64,000 bases of DNA from Streptomyces sp. NBC_01237. Lineage in GTDB: Bacteria; Actinomycetota; Actinomycetes; Streptomycetales; Streptomycetaceae. The stretch is from positions 7,998,001 through 8,062,000 of the forward strand of contig NZ_CP108508.1 in NCBI RefSeq assembly GCF_035917275.1. Reading direction: 5' to 3'. Under the pieces are notes generated by a model, which saw only the letters and a program-made list of their open reading frames with translations, had not been told where the DNA came from and ran no database searches. The position numbers were made by a program, and so were the translations under genes. The stretch's first letter is position 1, and every line of letters begins with the position of its first letter. This document shows, piece by piece, positions 35,214-44,543 of this stretch.

Positions 35214-36062
35214 TCACTTCCTGTCTTCCCTGCCCCCGGCGGCGACCAGCTCGTGGCAGACGGGGCATTGAGCGGTGCCCTGAAGTACCGACCGGAGTCG
35301 GAATCGGCTGACCGTGTCACACGGAATGTGCCGGGCGGACCACGGGGCCACCGGCCCGGGAAACTTGTCGAGCGCGATGAGGCCAGCCTCCCGCATGCGG
35401 GCCTTGGCCTCGGGTGCCTGCCTCCGTATCGCCCTCCTGGCCGCTCTGCGGTCCCTCTCCCGCGCGGCCAGGCGCCTCTCGTGCACGCGTCTCCATGCCT
35501 GCGTCCACATGAGGAACTGCGTGTCCAGGACCTCGCACGCGATCAGATACGCCTTCAGCGTCCGCTCCGAACCCGGCAGCGACTTACGCCGCGAGATCCT
35601 CTCCGCGGTACTGCGTGAGAGAGAAGCCCTCGTCTCCGGGTAACGGCGGTCCGCGCGTTTCTCCATCTCCCGTGTGGAGGGGCGGCCGTTGCGCTCCCAG
35701 GCCCGGGCGAGTGCGGCGCCGAGTTCATCGGCGGTGCGCACCAGGTCGGGCCTGGGAGCCTGCGTGTAGTTGGGTCGTGTGCGGCCGCGGCGGAAGTTCG
35801 TGGCCTTGTTGAACAGGGCTTCGGCTCGGGTGTGGTCTAGGACGCAGACACGGACGTATCCGTGGACGGTGTCCCGTGCGGGAGGGGTCTTCCCTCCCTC
35901 TGCTCGCTGGACCGTCGTGATGGAACATCCGAGCTTGCTTGCGAGCTGCTCGCGTGTCAGCTCCTTCTTGAGGCGGGCCGATCGCAGGTACTCCGCCAGC
36001 TCGCCTATGTCGTTGCCGGCGTTGGCCACCGGTCCCGGTGGCCGGCCCTTCCGGGGCGTCAT
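35214..36062 (-). CDS. XRE-family DNA-binding protein
   Basis: This 282-aa protein starts with ATG at 36062. The helix-turn-helix lies at residues about 20-70 (LAEYLRSARLKKELTREQLA, GCSITTVQRAEGGKTPPA). A long basic helical region follows, and the C-terminus has HIPCDTVSRFRLRSVLQGTA then QCPVCHEL, a possible zinc site. It probably regulates its own region. The small membrane protein gene ends 12 bp upstream, so they form an operon. Confidence 0.82.
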   Translation of the reverse strand: MTPRKGRPPGPVANAGNDIGELAEYLRSARLKKELTREQLASKLGCSITTVQRAEGGKTPPARDTVHGYVRVCVLDHTRAEALFNKATNFRRGRTRPNYTQAPRPDLVRTADELGAALARAWERNGRPSTREMEKRADRRYPETRASLSRSTAERISRRKSLPGSERTLKAYLIACEVLDTQFLMWTQAWRRVHERRLAARERDRRAARRAIRRQAPEAKARMREAGLIALDKFPGPVAPWSARHIPCDTVSRFRLRSVLQGTAQCPVCHELVAAGGREDRK

Positions 36063-36074
36063 GGAGCCGGATCC

Positions 36075-36338
36075 TCAGGTCTGCGGGTGCGCGGACGCAA
36101 GGATGCGTGCCATCAGGGTGAGCAGGGGATCGACGAGTCCGGTAGCGGCGAGACGGACCACGACCACGCCGGTGAAGGACGAAGCGGCGAGCAGACCGAG
36201 GACACCGGCGGGCTGAGCCGGCGCGCCGCCGGGGGTGGTCGCGGTCAGGATGGCGGCCACCACCACGATCACGATGATGACGGCGGCGCCGGCTGCTCCG
36301 AGGCGACGCTGACGAGGGGTAGTGCGAATGAAGGACAT
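36075..36338 (-). CDS. small membrane protein with two predicted TM segments
   Basis: The ATG at 36338 gives 87 aa. After a basic start (MSFIRTTPRQRRLG) there is a strong TM segment, AAGAAVIIVIVVVAAILTAT, and a second at about residues 42-60 (VLGLLAASSFTGVVVVRLAA). Such small proteins resemble the Spd group of Streptomyces conjugative plasmids by size and topology only. It is in an operon with the XRE gene. Confidence 0.6.
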   Translation of the reverse strand: MSFIRTTPRQRRLGAAGAAVIIVIVVVAAILTATTPGGAPAQPAGVLGLLAASSFTGVVVVRLAATGLVDPLLTLMARILASAHPQT

Positions 36339-37196
36339 GGTGCTCCGCTTTCTGTGCCTGCCACCAGGGGCGGCCAACGAGGCGCTCTCGGAACACGAGA
36401 GCGTCCGGCTCCAACCGGCTTGATCCGTACGGGCGTTTGGCTCGCCACGTCACGTGAGAGCATCGTGCCACTGTGTGAAGATCATTCAGGCCGGTTCAGG
36501 GGCACAAAGTTCACTCCTGTCTCACGCGTGGAAGTTCGTCCCATTGCCTTGCCGGAGGCAAGCTACGGCAGGGCCGTAATCCTTTCGGGCAGCGATCGCG
36601 TCTTCGCACCCAAAGCTCAGGCCAAGGCGGCAGCTATCAGTAATCACCCGATACGCGACCTGCCGGTTTTCCCGGCACCGTTCCGGTGTCACGGATTCCG
36701 TTTTTCATCTCGCCCGATGTTCATGCAGCGCTGCCACACTTTCACTTGCGTCAGATGTGTTCCGCTGGAACGATTCGTGCACCCTGTGCCGCTACCGGCT
36801 CCAACCGCAGTCGAGCAGGGACTACCGCACCGGTGTTTGGCTCACCGGCGCACCCCGGTGAGCCGGCGCCTACGGACGCGGCGGCTCACCGCCCCACCCC
36901 CGGCTCTGCCCCATCCGGGAACCGGGCTTTCGAAGCCGAGCGGAAGCACCCCGAACCCCACAGGAATCAGGCAGCGCTGAACCCGCGGGCATGACCGCTG
37001 CGCCATTCCCCCCACGGTGGGTCGTCCAGGACGGTTCCCGGGGTCGGCAATGCCAGCGCCTTCTAGGAGGCAAGCGCGGTCCTGCGCCCAGCCCCCGACG
37101 ATGACCTCGAACGAGCGGACGCCTGCGGATCTTGATCCAGGCGGTGCCGGTCGGTACAGATACCGAACCACCACCGCAACAGGACCGCAGGGCCGG
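36339..37196. other. 858 bp without a convincing gene; contains a hairpin
   Basis: No frame shows a recognised family. A hairpin with 10-bp arms, GGCTCACCGG (36839-36848) and CCGGTGAGCC (36855-36864), lies in it. The region between a TGA at 37197 and the start of the 36075 gene should hold the promoter of the latter near 36360-36420. Confidence 0.5.
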
Positions 37197-40070
37197 TCAG
37201 ATGGCGGGGTGGATCGCGCAGCGCGCGGAGCGTTGCGGGGGGATGGGTCCGCTGGGTTCGGGGCTGAGGGCCAGTGACCAGGCTTTTCGGATGTCGGTGA
37301 TGAGGGTGCGGGCGCTGTAGGGGGAGATACCGAGTTCCTGGCGGGCTTCGGCGAGGCGTTCGGGTTCTCCGGGGAAGCCTTGGGCCTGGGCTTGCTTGAG
37401 GCGTTCGTCGAAGCCGGTGGTGCTGAAGATGTCGAGGAGGGTGAGGGAGAAGTAGGCGTAGGCGGAGGCTTCGGCAATGAGCTGGTGTGCGTCTTCGCTG
37501 AGAGTGTCGGAGGTGTCCGAGCCTGGGCGGTGACCGGTGAGGGGGTGGTAGGCGAGTTGTTCGAGTCCATGGGCGAGGGTGCGGAGATTGCACGGGCAGG
37601 GGACGCGGAGGTGGCCGCCGAGGGTGCGGAAGGCGCTGAGGGTGCCTTCGGTGTCGGGGGTCCACTGGCGCTTGCTCAGGAGCGTGCGGAAGCCGGCGAG
37701 GGTTTCGGAGAGCTCTTCGAGGATGAGGTGGCGGGAGATCTCGGCGAGTTCGTGGGAGCGGGATCTTTCCTGCATTTCGCGGATCTGGAGGGCGTAGCGG
37801 AGCAGGTCGCGGAGGATGCCGCCGGAGAGGGTGTGGGCGAGGAGGGTGTAGGGGGTGGGGAGGGCCGAGCGTTCGGCGAGGACGGTGCGGGATTCGGCGA
37901 GGGTGCTGGGCTGGACGTGGACGATGTCGTCGAGGGAGCTGTCGGTGACGTCGCGGTGGGGGAGGCCGCGGCGGACGAAGGCGGCCCCGACGTCCTCGGC
38001 GACGGAGATCAGGTAGTGGACGTGAGGGATGCCGAGGATGGCTTTGATCTCGCTGAGGAAGGCGAGGGCGTTGGTGTCGGAGCCGAGGCGGTCGAGTTCG
38101 TCGATGGCGATGATCACGGTTTTGCCCTTTTCGGCATATTCGTGGGCGATGAGACGCAGGAGGGCGCGGAAGTCTTCGACAAGTTCGGGGAAGTTCGGGG
38201 GGACGGTGGACAGGGAGGTGTTGTGGGTGGTGCCGAGGCTCAGGAGCTGGGAAATCCCTGTGGTCAAGGTGCTGCCTGACGATTGGACGGTCTGGAGGCG
38301 GAAGAGGTAGTCGCGGCAGCGCGAGACGAGTTCGGGCTCGCGGGACCGGGGCTCCCAGTCGTCGACGCGCATAAGGAGGATGCCGGCATTGAAGGCCGCG
38401 AGGCGGAGGGGGTTTTCCTCGTCGGCGATGAGGCGGTAGGTGTCGGGGTCCTGGGCGAGGTAGAGCAGTGTGCAGGCGCCGGCCAGGGTGGTCAGCGGGG
38501 TGAAGATCCTCCGCAGGTGGATGTGACGGCTGCCGAGTGGAAACTCGATGCCGGAGTCGCGGGCCCTGGCGAAAAGGACCCACACCGCGAACACCAGGCC
38601 GGCGCGGATCAGTGCATCCCAGGGGGGCTCCTTGTCCAGCGGCCAGGGGCCCGGGTCCGTGGTCAGGCCCAGAGGTCTGAGGGAAAAGTGGACAGAGACG
38701 TCGCCATAGTCGACGAGGACGCTCAAGAGGCTTCCACCGATCAGGACTAATCCGAGGATCAGGCAGCCTCTTGTCGTGACGCGGCGCAGGAGGCGTGGGA
38801 TCCAAGAGGTCTTCCGGGAGTTCCACAGGCCGAGGGCAACGAAGACGGCGATGACGCTGGCGGCGACGGCCTGGCCGTGCCAGATATCGAGGGCCAGGTC
38901 CGCGGCCCTGTGAGCCTGCCGGACGGCGAACTGGGTGAGGACTTCGGCGTAGCGGGTGTAGAGGGCGCGGACCGGGCTGGAGAACGAGAGGATCAACAGT
39001 GCTGTGGCGGGTAGCGCGTAGGACCCCCAGCGGCCGAGGCGTCCGGCTCGCTTCCACATTCGCTTGAGGAGGCGGCCGAAGGGGGAGAGCCGGGTGAACT
39101 CGGGTGGCTCGGCCCCATGCTTGGCCATGTAGGTGCGGCACAGACGGACCGACAGAGTGAGCAGGAACTCGTGAGGGGTATAGGTGGCGGGAGCCTGGGC
39201 CAGGACACCGAAGCCGGCGGTGTCGACCTGCTGTTCCAGGAGTGTGGTCTTGCCGGCGCCACGCGGGCCGCATACCGCGATCGTGCCGTCTTCCAGGTGA
39301 GAGAGCTTGCGTTTGAGATGGCCGGATGCCTTGGTGTCGACGAGGTAGGCGCGGGCCCGGGGGGTGCGCAGCCCGTCGTGGCCGTCCGGCATGAACACGG
39401 AGTCGGGGTCGGGGCCGAGCATGTGGCGGACGAGGGGCTGCACCAGGAGGCGGGCTCCGTCGTCGCGCAGAGCCTCACCCCACCGGACAGCGACGGTTCC
39501 CAGTTCCACACGCTGGGCCAGCCAGGCGACGCCGTAGCCAGCGGCGAGGAGGCTGAGGCGGAGGTTGAACCAGACCGCGGTCCCCCGGAAGTAGAAGATG
39601 GTGGCGGCGGCTACGGCGGCGGCCAACAGGCCCAGGACCGAAAACACGCCGCCGAGGATGAAGGCGGTGACGATGGCCGCTGCGATCAGCAGGCAGACCG
39701 CCAGCCAGTTCCACTCGGACTCGGCCGCCACCTGACGGTGCTTGTCGGCAATCTCCTCCAGGTCCTCGGACGCTGTCTCGAACGCGGCCCGCGGGCCCGG
39801 CGCGCACTGGCTGGTCGCAAAATCAACGTAGTGGGGGTCACGGAGGGCGGCCTCGACGTTTGCGCGGTCCACGCCCGGGCGTTTGCCCAGGAGCTGTGCC
39901 ATAGCCGGCTCGGCCAGGACATTGGAGACAGCCCTGCGGTAGACCATGGTGCTGTCCGGCTCAAAGAAGTCCCACACCGTCACTGCCAGGAACCGCTGCC
40001 ACGCCTGTAACCGGAACACATCCCGCCCTTTCCCCCGGATCCAGAAACTGCGGATAGTAGCGGCCACCAC
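37197..40070 (-). CDS. large membrane-associated KAP-like P-loop NTPase
   Basis: The protein is 957 aa, with GTG at 40070. The Walker A GPRGAGKT is at residues 268-275 and the Walker B VIIAIDELDRLG at 652-663, an unusually long gap. The gap is filled by several hydrophobic segments (about 353-365, 401-416, 435-453, 485-501, 524-540), and two more lie near 121-162. This P-loop interrupted by membrane segments is the hallmark of KAP NTPases, many of which act in phage defence or membrane sensing. After Walker B, VHYLISVAEDVGAAFVRRGL fits the sensor region. Several in-frame GTG starts are possible. Confidence 0.75.
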   Translation of the reverse strand: MVAATIRSFWIRGKGRDVFRLQAWQRFLAVTVWDFFEPDSTMVYRRAVSNVLAEPAMAQLLGKRPGVDRANVEAALRDPHYVDFATSQCAPGPRAAFETASEDLEEIADKHRQVAAESEWNWLAVCLLIAAAIVTAFILGGVFSVLGLLAAAVAAATIFYFRGTAVWFNLRLSLLAAGYGVAWLAQRVELGTVAVRWGEALRDDGARLLVQPLVRHMLGPDPDSVFMPDGHDGLRTPRARAYLVDTKASGHLKRKLSHLEDGTIAVCGPRGAGKTTLLEQQVDTAGFGVLAQAPATYTPHEFLLTLSVRLCRTYMAKHGAEPPEFTRLSPFGRLLKRMWKRAGRLGRWGSYALPATALLILSFSSPVRALYTRYAEVLTQFAVRQAHRAADLALDIWHGQAVAASVIAVFVALGLWNSRKTSWIPRLLRRVTTRGCLILGLVLIGGSLLSVLVDYGDVSVHFSLRPLGLTTDPGPWPLDKEPPWDALIRAGLVFAVWVLFARARDSGIEFPLGSRHIHLRRIFTPLTTLAGACTLLYLAQDPDTYRLIADEENPLRLAAFNAGILLMRVDDWEPRSREPELVSRCRDYLFRLQTVQSSGSTLTTGISQLLSLGTTHNTSLSTVPPNFPELVEDFRALLRLIAHEYAEKGKTVIIAIDELDRLGSDTNALAFLSEIKAILGIPHVHYLISVAEDVGAAFVRRGLPHRDVTDSSLDDIVHVQPSTLAESRTVLAERSALPTPYTLLAHTLSGGILRDLLRYALQIREMQERSRSHELAEISRHLILEELSETLAGFRTLLSKRQWTPDTEGTLSAFRTLGGHLRVPCPCNLRTLAHGLEQLAYHPLTGHRPGSDTSDTLSEDAHQLIAEASAYAYFSLTLLDIFSTTGFDERLKQAQAQGFPGEPERLAEARQELGISPYSARTLITDIRKAWSLALSPEPSGPIPPQRSARCAIHPAI

Positions 40071-40387
40071 CAGTAGCGGGGGTGGTATCAGGGGAAATGG
40101 CTGGAGTTAACCGTATGGTGCCAGTAGACGCTGACTGCCGCTCGCCGTATGGGTCAGGCGTCCGATATAGGTGTGGCTGCAGCAGCTCATGCTTGGCACA
40201 GGCCCACCACAAGCCCGACACATCGCCCACTTCACGGCCTGACTTCCCCTCACCTGCCCACATGGCGCGACGGCGCATATGCCACCGCTCCCGGTGACGC
40301 AGACGTCCTGGCAACAGGAACACGGCACGGCCTCCAGGGACCGGCACACAGGGAAACCGCCCGCCGTGACCGACCAAACGAACGACC

Positions 40388-40422
40388 GCCGCCGCTCTCG
40401 ATGGAACGAGAGCAGCGGCGGC
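40388..40422 (-). terminator. imperfect hairpin after the 469-aa gene
   Basis: GCCGCCGCTCTCG (40388-40400) pairs with CGAGAGCAGCGGCGGC (40407-40422) with one bulge. It lies 14 bp past the stop of the minus-strand gene, in the 365-bp gap before the KAP gene. Nothing else was recognised in that gap. Confidence 0.6.
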
Positions 40423-40435
40423 AGGTCCCGGCGGT

Positions 40436-41845
40436 CTACTGCCGGTTGGGATCCTTCGCCGAGGGAGGCAGAGTCATGGCCAGCAAGGCGTCGATCATCT
40501 CGACGTCGAGGCTGCTGTCGAAGCGGAGCGACCGGCGCAGCAGCCGCCCGACTTGGAGAGGCCGCAGCCCGAGGCGTGTACGCGCGCTGAGGCACACTTC
40601 CCCGAAGATGCCCGCCGTGGAGCCGGGCTGGCGCTGGATGTACCAGGAGAGGAGCTTGACCGTGCTGAGAGGGAGGTCACCGAGGAAGAGGTCCTCCACC
40701 TTCTTGCCGTAGCCGACCCCGTCCTCGACGTCTTCCATGAGACTGCGGAGGATGGCCGCGACCAGTACATCGCGAAGAATCCCGTGGGGGACGAACCCCT
40801 GGTCATGGCCGTACATGAAGCTGGCTGCGGCACCCCATGCGAGAGCGTCGGCGGCTTCCTGTGCCGATTCCCCCTCCATGTAGGGCCGTAGAGGTTTCTT
40901 CCCCTTCTGGCGCCGGCTGGTCAGGTCGTCGTGGAACATCCTGCGCAGCCGGTCATGGTCGGCGACGAGGCCGACGGGCTGGGTGGAGCCGTAGACGGTG
41001 GATGCCGACAGCAGGGCTTCGGGCCCGTTTTTCCGGCGGTAGTGCTCGGCCCAGTCCTGTGCCACCGGCACCGACCACCACATACCGTCTTCAGCATTCT
41101 CGTGCTGCGGTACGGGCAGGTCGCCGCGACCGTACCTGGGGTCCGGCAGGTCCTCCACGCTGATGCCCGCGGCCTCGGCCAGCCCCGTCCTGCCGATCAG
41201 TTTCGCCCTTTCCAGCTCCGGCGTCCGCAGGTCGACGACGCAGTCCTCAAGGGGCCGCGCTCCGGGCTGCGAGGCTCGCAGCTGCGCCCACAGCGCCAGG
41301 TGGTCCTCCCAGCCAGGCAGGGGGTTCCCGGCCCCGGTGAAGCTGGCGATCTTCTCGACCCTGCCGTTCTCGGGTTTGCCGGAGCTGCTGAGCAGGTCCG
41401 CGGCAGTGACAGTGGTGGGCTCGTCTACGGGCCTGAGGTCGTAGTGCTCGAAAGCCGAGTCCCACACCTGGCTCGGCCGGTACCAGCGCTTTCCGTTCCA
41501 CCAGTAGCCGCCGCTGCGGTGAAGGAAGCCGTCGTGGTCGTATTTCCAGTAGTGGTGCAGATCGCCCTGGTCTCCATCCCGGATGAGCAGGACGGTGCGC
41601 CCGTAGTCCGGGTGGTGGTGCACAGCCCAGGCGTAGGCGGGGTTCTTGGGCTCGGTGGTGAACGCGACCCATCCTCCGGCCGCGGTCGGATCGGTACGAC
41701 CCCAGAGCCCTTTGCCCTGATTGCGTCCGGTTCGTTCGATCGCGTCCGGATTACTCAGGGGCAGACGCTCGTCATTGATGAACGGCAAGCCAGGGACCGG
41801 GTAGTCGGTACGGGTGCCGTTGGCGACCGGACGTAGGCGGTACAC
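40436..41845 (-). CDS. 469-aa protein of unknown function
   Basis: The ATG at 41845 gives 469 aa. The N-terminal part (about 1-140) is Trp/Tyr/His-rich: GGWVAFTTEPKNPAYAWAVH, TVLLIRDGDQGDLHHYWKYD, SGGYWWNGKRWYRPSQVWD. The C-terminal part is helical, ending TVKLLSWYIQRQPGSTAGIF and LGLRPLQVGRLLRRSLRF. No signal peptide, membrane segment or known catalytic motif is seen. It lies upstream of the KAP NTPase gene on the same strand, separated by a terminator-like hairpin. I do not recognise the family. Confidence 0.75.
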   Translation of the reverse strand: MYRLRPVANGTRTDYPVPGLPFINDERLPLSNPDAIERTGRNQGKGLWGRTDPTAAGGWVAFTTEPKNPAYAWAVHHHPDYGRTVLLIRDGDQGDLHHYWKYDHDGFLHRSGGYWWNGKRWYRPSQVWDSAFEHYDLRPVDEPTTVTAADLLSSSGKPENGRVEKIASFTGAGNPLPGWEDHLALWAQLRASQPGARPLEDCVVDLRTPELERAKLIGRTGLAEAAGISVEDLPDPRYGRGDLPVPQHENAEDGMWWSVPVAQDWAEHYRRKNGPEALLSASTVYGSTQPVGLVADHDRLRRMFHDDLTSRRQKGKKPLRPYMEGESAQEAADALAWGAAASFMYGHDQGFVPHGILRDVLVAAILRSLMEDVEDGVGYGKKVEDLFLGDLPLSTVKLLSWYIQRQPGSTAGIFGEVCLSARTRLGLRPLQVGRLLRRSLRFDSSLDVEMIDALLAMTLPPSAKDPNRQ

Positions 41846-42148
41846 GGTGAATTCCTCTTCCTTCTGATAGGACGACGGGGGTCAGACACGGCCCCGACCC
41901 ACCGTTCCTGTAGCACGCAAGACACACCTACACCTGCGCCGTGACGCATTCAGACTCAGGCGCCGAGCGGCCAGCGGCCGTATCCAGTACCTGCCCGTCA
42001 GGCAGAGTGATGGCACTGCCGCGCGAGGCTGTCAGCGGTAGGGGCGGGGAGCCCGGCCCTACCGGTTTCAAGACGTTGCAGAGCTTGGGAGCGAAGGCTG
42101 ACGGGTGACCGTGTCCGACGACTCCTGTTGCCGGCCCCGCCACCGTGT
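41846..42148. other. 303 bp without a recognised gene
   Basis: Probably the promoter region of the 469-aa gene. No motif or repeat was recognised. Confidence 0.4.
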
Positions 42149-42499
42149 TCACCACTTGCCGTTGAGCCCGTCGAGGGGATCCCCGGTGTGTGTCCGGTTG
42201 ACCCGGTCCGCCGTGGCGATGGCGTCGGTGATCCAGGCCCGGGCGCGCAGGGTGCTGCCGAGATGGGTGGCGAGGGCGGTGGTGATGTCCTTGAGCTGGG
42301 CGTCGCGGTTGAACACGTCGAGGACGAACGCGGCGAGCGGTCCGAAGTCGCCGTCCTGGGCCTCCCTGACGGCGGAGGACATGGTCGAGCGAATGCGGTA
42401 GATACCCGCGGCTTCCTTGAGCCCGCGCCAGAACCGGGCGCCCTCATGCCCGGGAAGGTCATCGAGGAGGGCGGCGAGCTGCTGCTCGTCGTCGGTCAC
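42149..42499 (-). CDS. hypothetical protein
   Basis: This 116-aa acidic helical protein starts with ATG at 42499 after a good ribosome site (AGGAGCC). Stretches such as EQQLAALLDDLPGHEGARFW and FGPLAAFVLDVFNRDAQLKD suggest a helical bundle. No family is recognised. It lies downstream of the broken small membrane protein gene on the same strand. Confidence 0.6.
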   Translation of the reverse strand: MTDDEQQLAALLDDLPGHEGARFWRGLKEAAGIYRIRSTMSSAVREAQDGDFGPLAAFVLDVFNRDAQLKDITTALATHLGSTLRARAWITDAIATADRVNRTHTGDPLDGLNGKW

Positions 42500-42593
42500 G
42501 GTCGGCTCCTTCAGGTAGGCGTCTCACTGTTTCGGCGTTGCGGGGCCCGGGCGGCGCGGTGTGCGGCGGGTGGCCATCAGGGCGATCCGGTCG

Positions 42594-42802
42594 TCAGCGG
42601 CCGGAGTCGGAGATGCCGGAGACGAGCTGGCCCAGGAACTCCAGGATCCCCTCGCCCACCGGGGTCGGGGCGATGACCACACCCAGGGCGAGCACGATGA
42701 CGACGCGAACTTCTCGTCCCTCCGGCTGCGGGCCTCGGTGCGCCGCCGGAGCCGGAAGACGACGATGACGGCGAGCAGCAGCCCCAGATTGATCGTCAGC
42801 AC
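42594..42802 (-). pseudogene. small two-TM membrane protein, frameshifted
   Basis: From GTG 42802 one frame reads VLTINLGLLLAVIVVFRLRR, then RRDEKF. After a missing base near 42700 the continuation VVIVLALGVVIAPTPVGEGI then LEFLGQLVSGISDSGR runs in another frame to the TGA at 42594. Together they make a small protein of about 69 aa with two membrane segments, a type common on Streptomyces plasmids. The shift breaks it. Confidence 0.65.
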
Positions 42803-43098
42803 TCTGTCTGTCCCCGCCCCCGGTCGGACTTCATCCGGGCCCGGCCGGTACAGGGCGGGCCGCTCAACCCCCCTTATGTATCCCGGATCTCCCACCCGTG
42901 CCGCCCAGTTATCGGATGCTGACGCAAAGTGACCTGTTGGCCGGAAAGATCAGACCGGGCACCGGGGCCTCCGGAAGGTTGCCGGGCCAGATACCGACGA
43001 CGGCGGGCTGGGCGCCGTCCGGAGCGTGGCGCCGCCGACTCATCCCTTGATCCGCGTACTGCGGGAGGCCAAGGAGCCCGGCCTCCGACAACGTGCGG

Positions 43099-43320
43099 TC
43101 ACTGGCAGCGGATTTCGATGCAGTCGATGTCGGTGAACTCGACCTGCAAGCCCGGGGGCGCGGCGGCCGCGGTCGGTGAAGTACTGGACTGGTCCTGGAG
43201 GCCGGCGGCGACGACGGCTTGGAGCTCCGCATCGGTGGCGCCGGCGGCCTGGGCGTCGCAGAGGCGGGCCGCGTACGACGGCGGGAGGTGCTGGGTGATC
43301 AGGCGGACCGGTCGTCGTCG
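43099..43320 (-). pseudogene. 5'-truncated conserved protein fragment, copy B
   Basis: This is a diverged copy of the fragment at 6082-6300. It reads LITQHLPPSYAARLCDAQAA, GATDAELQAVVAAGLQDQ and ends VEFTDIDCIEIRCQ. In the middle the frame changes briefly (SSTSPTAAAPP in place of YFADRGRRAP) through small insertions. It has no start codon with homology upstream. Confidence 0.5.
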
Positions 43321-43511
43321 CTGGTGCCCGGGGCTATGGCTGGGCGTTTCGTTTGCCAGTGAGCCTTTGAAATCCTCACTTCGGAGTCGCCGCCCCTTGT
43401 TGATGCGTCAAAGTGGGGATCGGGCACGGAGCTGATGCGATGGAGCACTGCGGTTCATGTCACGCTTGCCCCCTACGGGGGGTATTGCACCGCTGCGGCA
43501 AGGGGGCTGAG

Positions 43512-44012
43512 ATGAGTACAGAGCCGGAACCTGAACTTAGGAATATTGAAGCGGACACTTTTGTGAGTGTCGCAGTCGGAATGGCAGCAGCGCCCTTTCT
43601 GCAAGCGTTCGCCACTCACTTCGGCAACCGGCTGGCTGGTGCGGTGGATGAAGGCGCCCGCTGGGCAGTGGCGCGTTTCCTGCGCCGTCAGGCTGAGGAA
43701 CAAGTCGACCCATCCGAAGACGTGTTGCCGCGGACGGCCAGGGTTGAGATAACGCTGGAGACAGAGCATGGATGGCGTGTGCATCTAACAGGCGACCTTC
43801 CCGTCGAGGGGTTGACACAGCTAGTCGATTTCTGCCGTGTCGACCCCCCTGCCGCCATCGATGGCAGCCTCCCCTACCCGCCGTTCGGGGCGATCGACTG
43901 GACGGGATCCTGTTGGGTAGCCTGTGGCCCCTCCGGTTTCCTTGTATGGGACCCCGAGTCGCAGCACTGGACTTCACCACCTCACCTTGTGTATCGGCCC
44001 GTGGCCGACTGA
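43512..44012 (+). CDS. hypothetical protein next to the CRISPR array
   Basis: The ATG at 43512 follows AAGGGGGCTGAG. The 166-aa protein has a helical N-terminus (TFVSVAVGMAAAPFLQAFAT, HFGNRLAGAVDEGARWAVAR) and a beta-rich C-terminus with VEITLETEHGWRVHLTGDLP and WTGSCWVACGPSGFLVWDPE. The GC content is somewhat below that of its neighbours. The two-domain form resembles small effector-associated proteins but no family is recognised. Confidence 0.65.
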   Translation: MSTEPEPELRNIEADTFVSVAVGMAAAPFLQAFATHFGNRLAGAVDEGARWAVARFLRRQAEEQVDPSEDVLPRTARVEITLETEHGWRVHLTGDLPVEGLTQLVDFCRVDPPAAIDGSLPYPPFGAIDWTGSCWVACGPSGFLVWDPESQHWTSPPHLVYRPVAD

Positions 44013-44543
44013 GACGCTCGGGACGCCAACTTCGGCTCAACCACATGCAGCACGGCCCGGCGTCCCGGGCTGCGCCTTCCGGGCGGTCCGGGTTACCCGT
44101 TCGTGGGGCAGGGCCCGGACGGTGTCAGAGCGGCGCGGGCCCGGGGAAAGGAGCTTGTGCGACCGCGGGCTTCTCCAGCCCGGACACCCGGACGTCCGCG
44201 GTCGCGTCCCGGCCGGTGGACCCGCCGACGCCCGGACACCCGCCCCGCGGCGGCCGATGGCCGCGGGGCGGCACCGATCCTCCTCCCGCCCGCGGCAGCC
44301 GTACACCGCCCGCCGGCGGGAGGAGACCGCCGGTACCCGTCAGCCCGAGGGCGAGAAGCCGAGTCGGACGGCCGCCAGGGCGACCGCGTCACTCACCGGC
44401 AGCCCGCCGTCCCCGTCGTTTAGGGCGGCCCCGGCCCGCAGCTCCCCGGCCGGCGGGCCAGCCGCTCGGCGAGAGCGCGCTGGGGCCCGGTCAGCCTGCG
44501 GCAGCCGCAGCCGGGGAAAAGCGCGGGACTGCCACTCCGCGCC
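44013..44543. other. 531 bp between the hypothetical gene and the CRISPR array
   Basis: No gene is recognised. If the array had a leader on this side it would be here, but no AT-rich leader-like stretch is seen; the region is as GC-rich as its surroundings. Confidence 0.5.
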
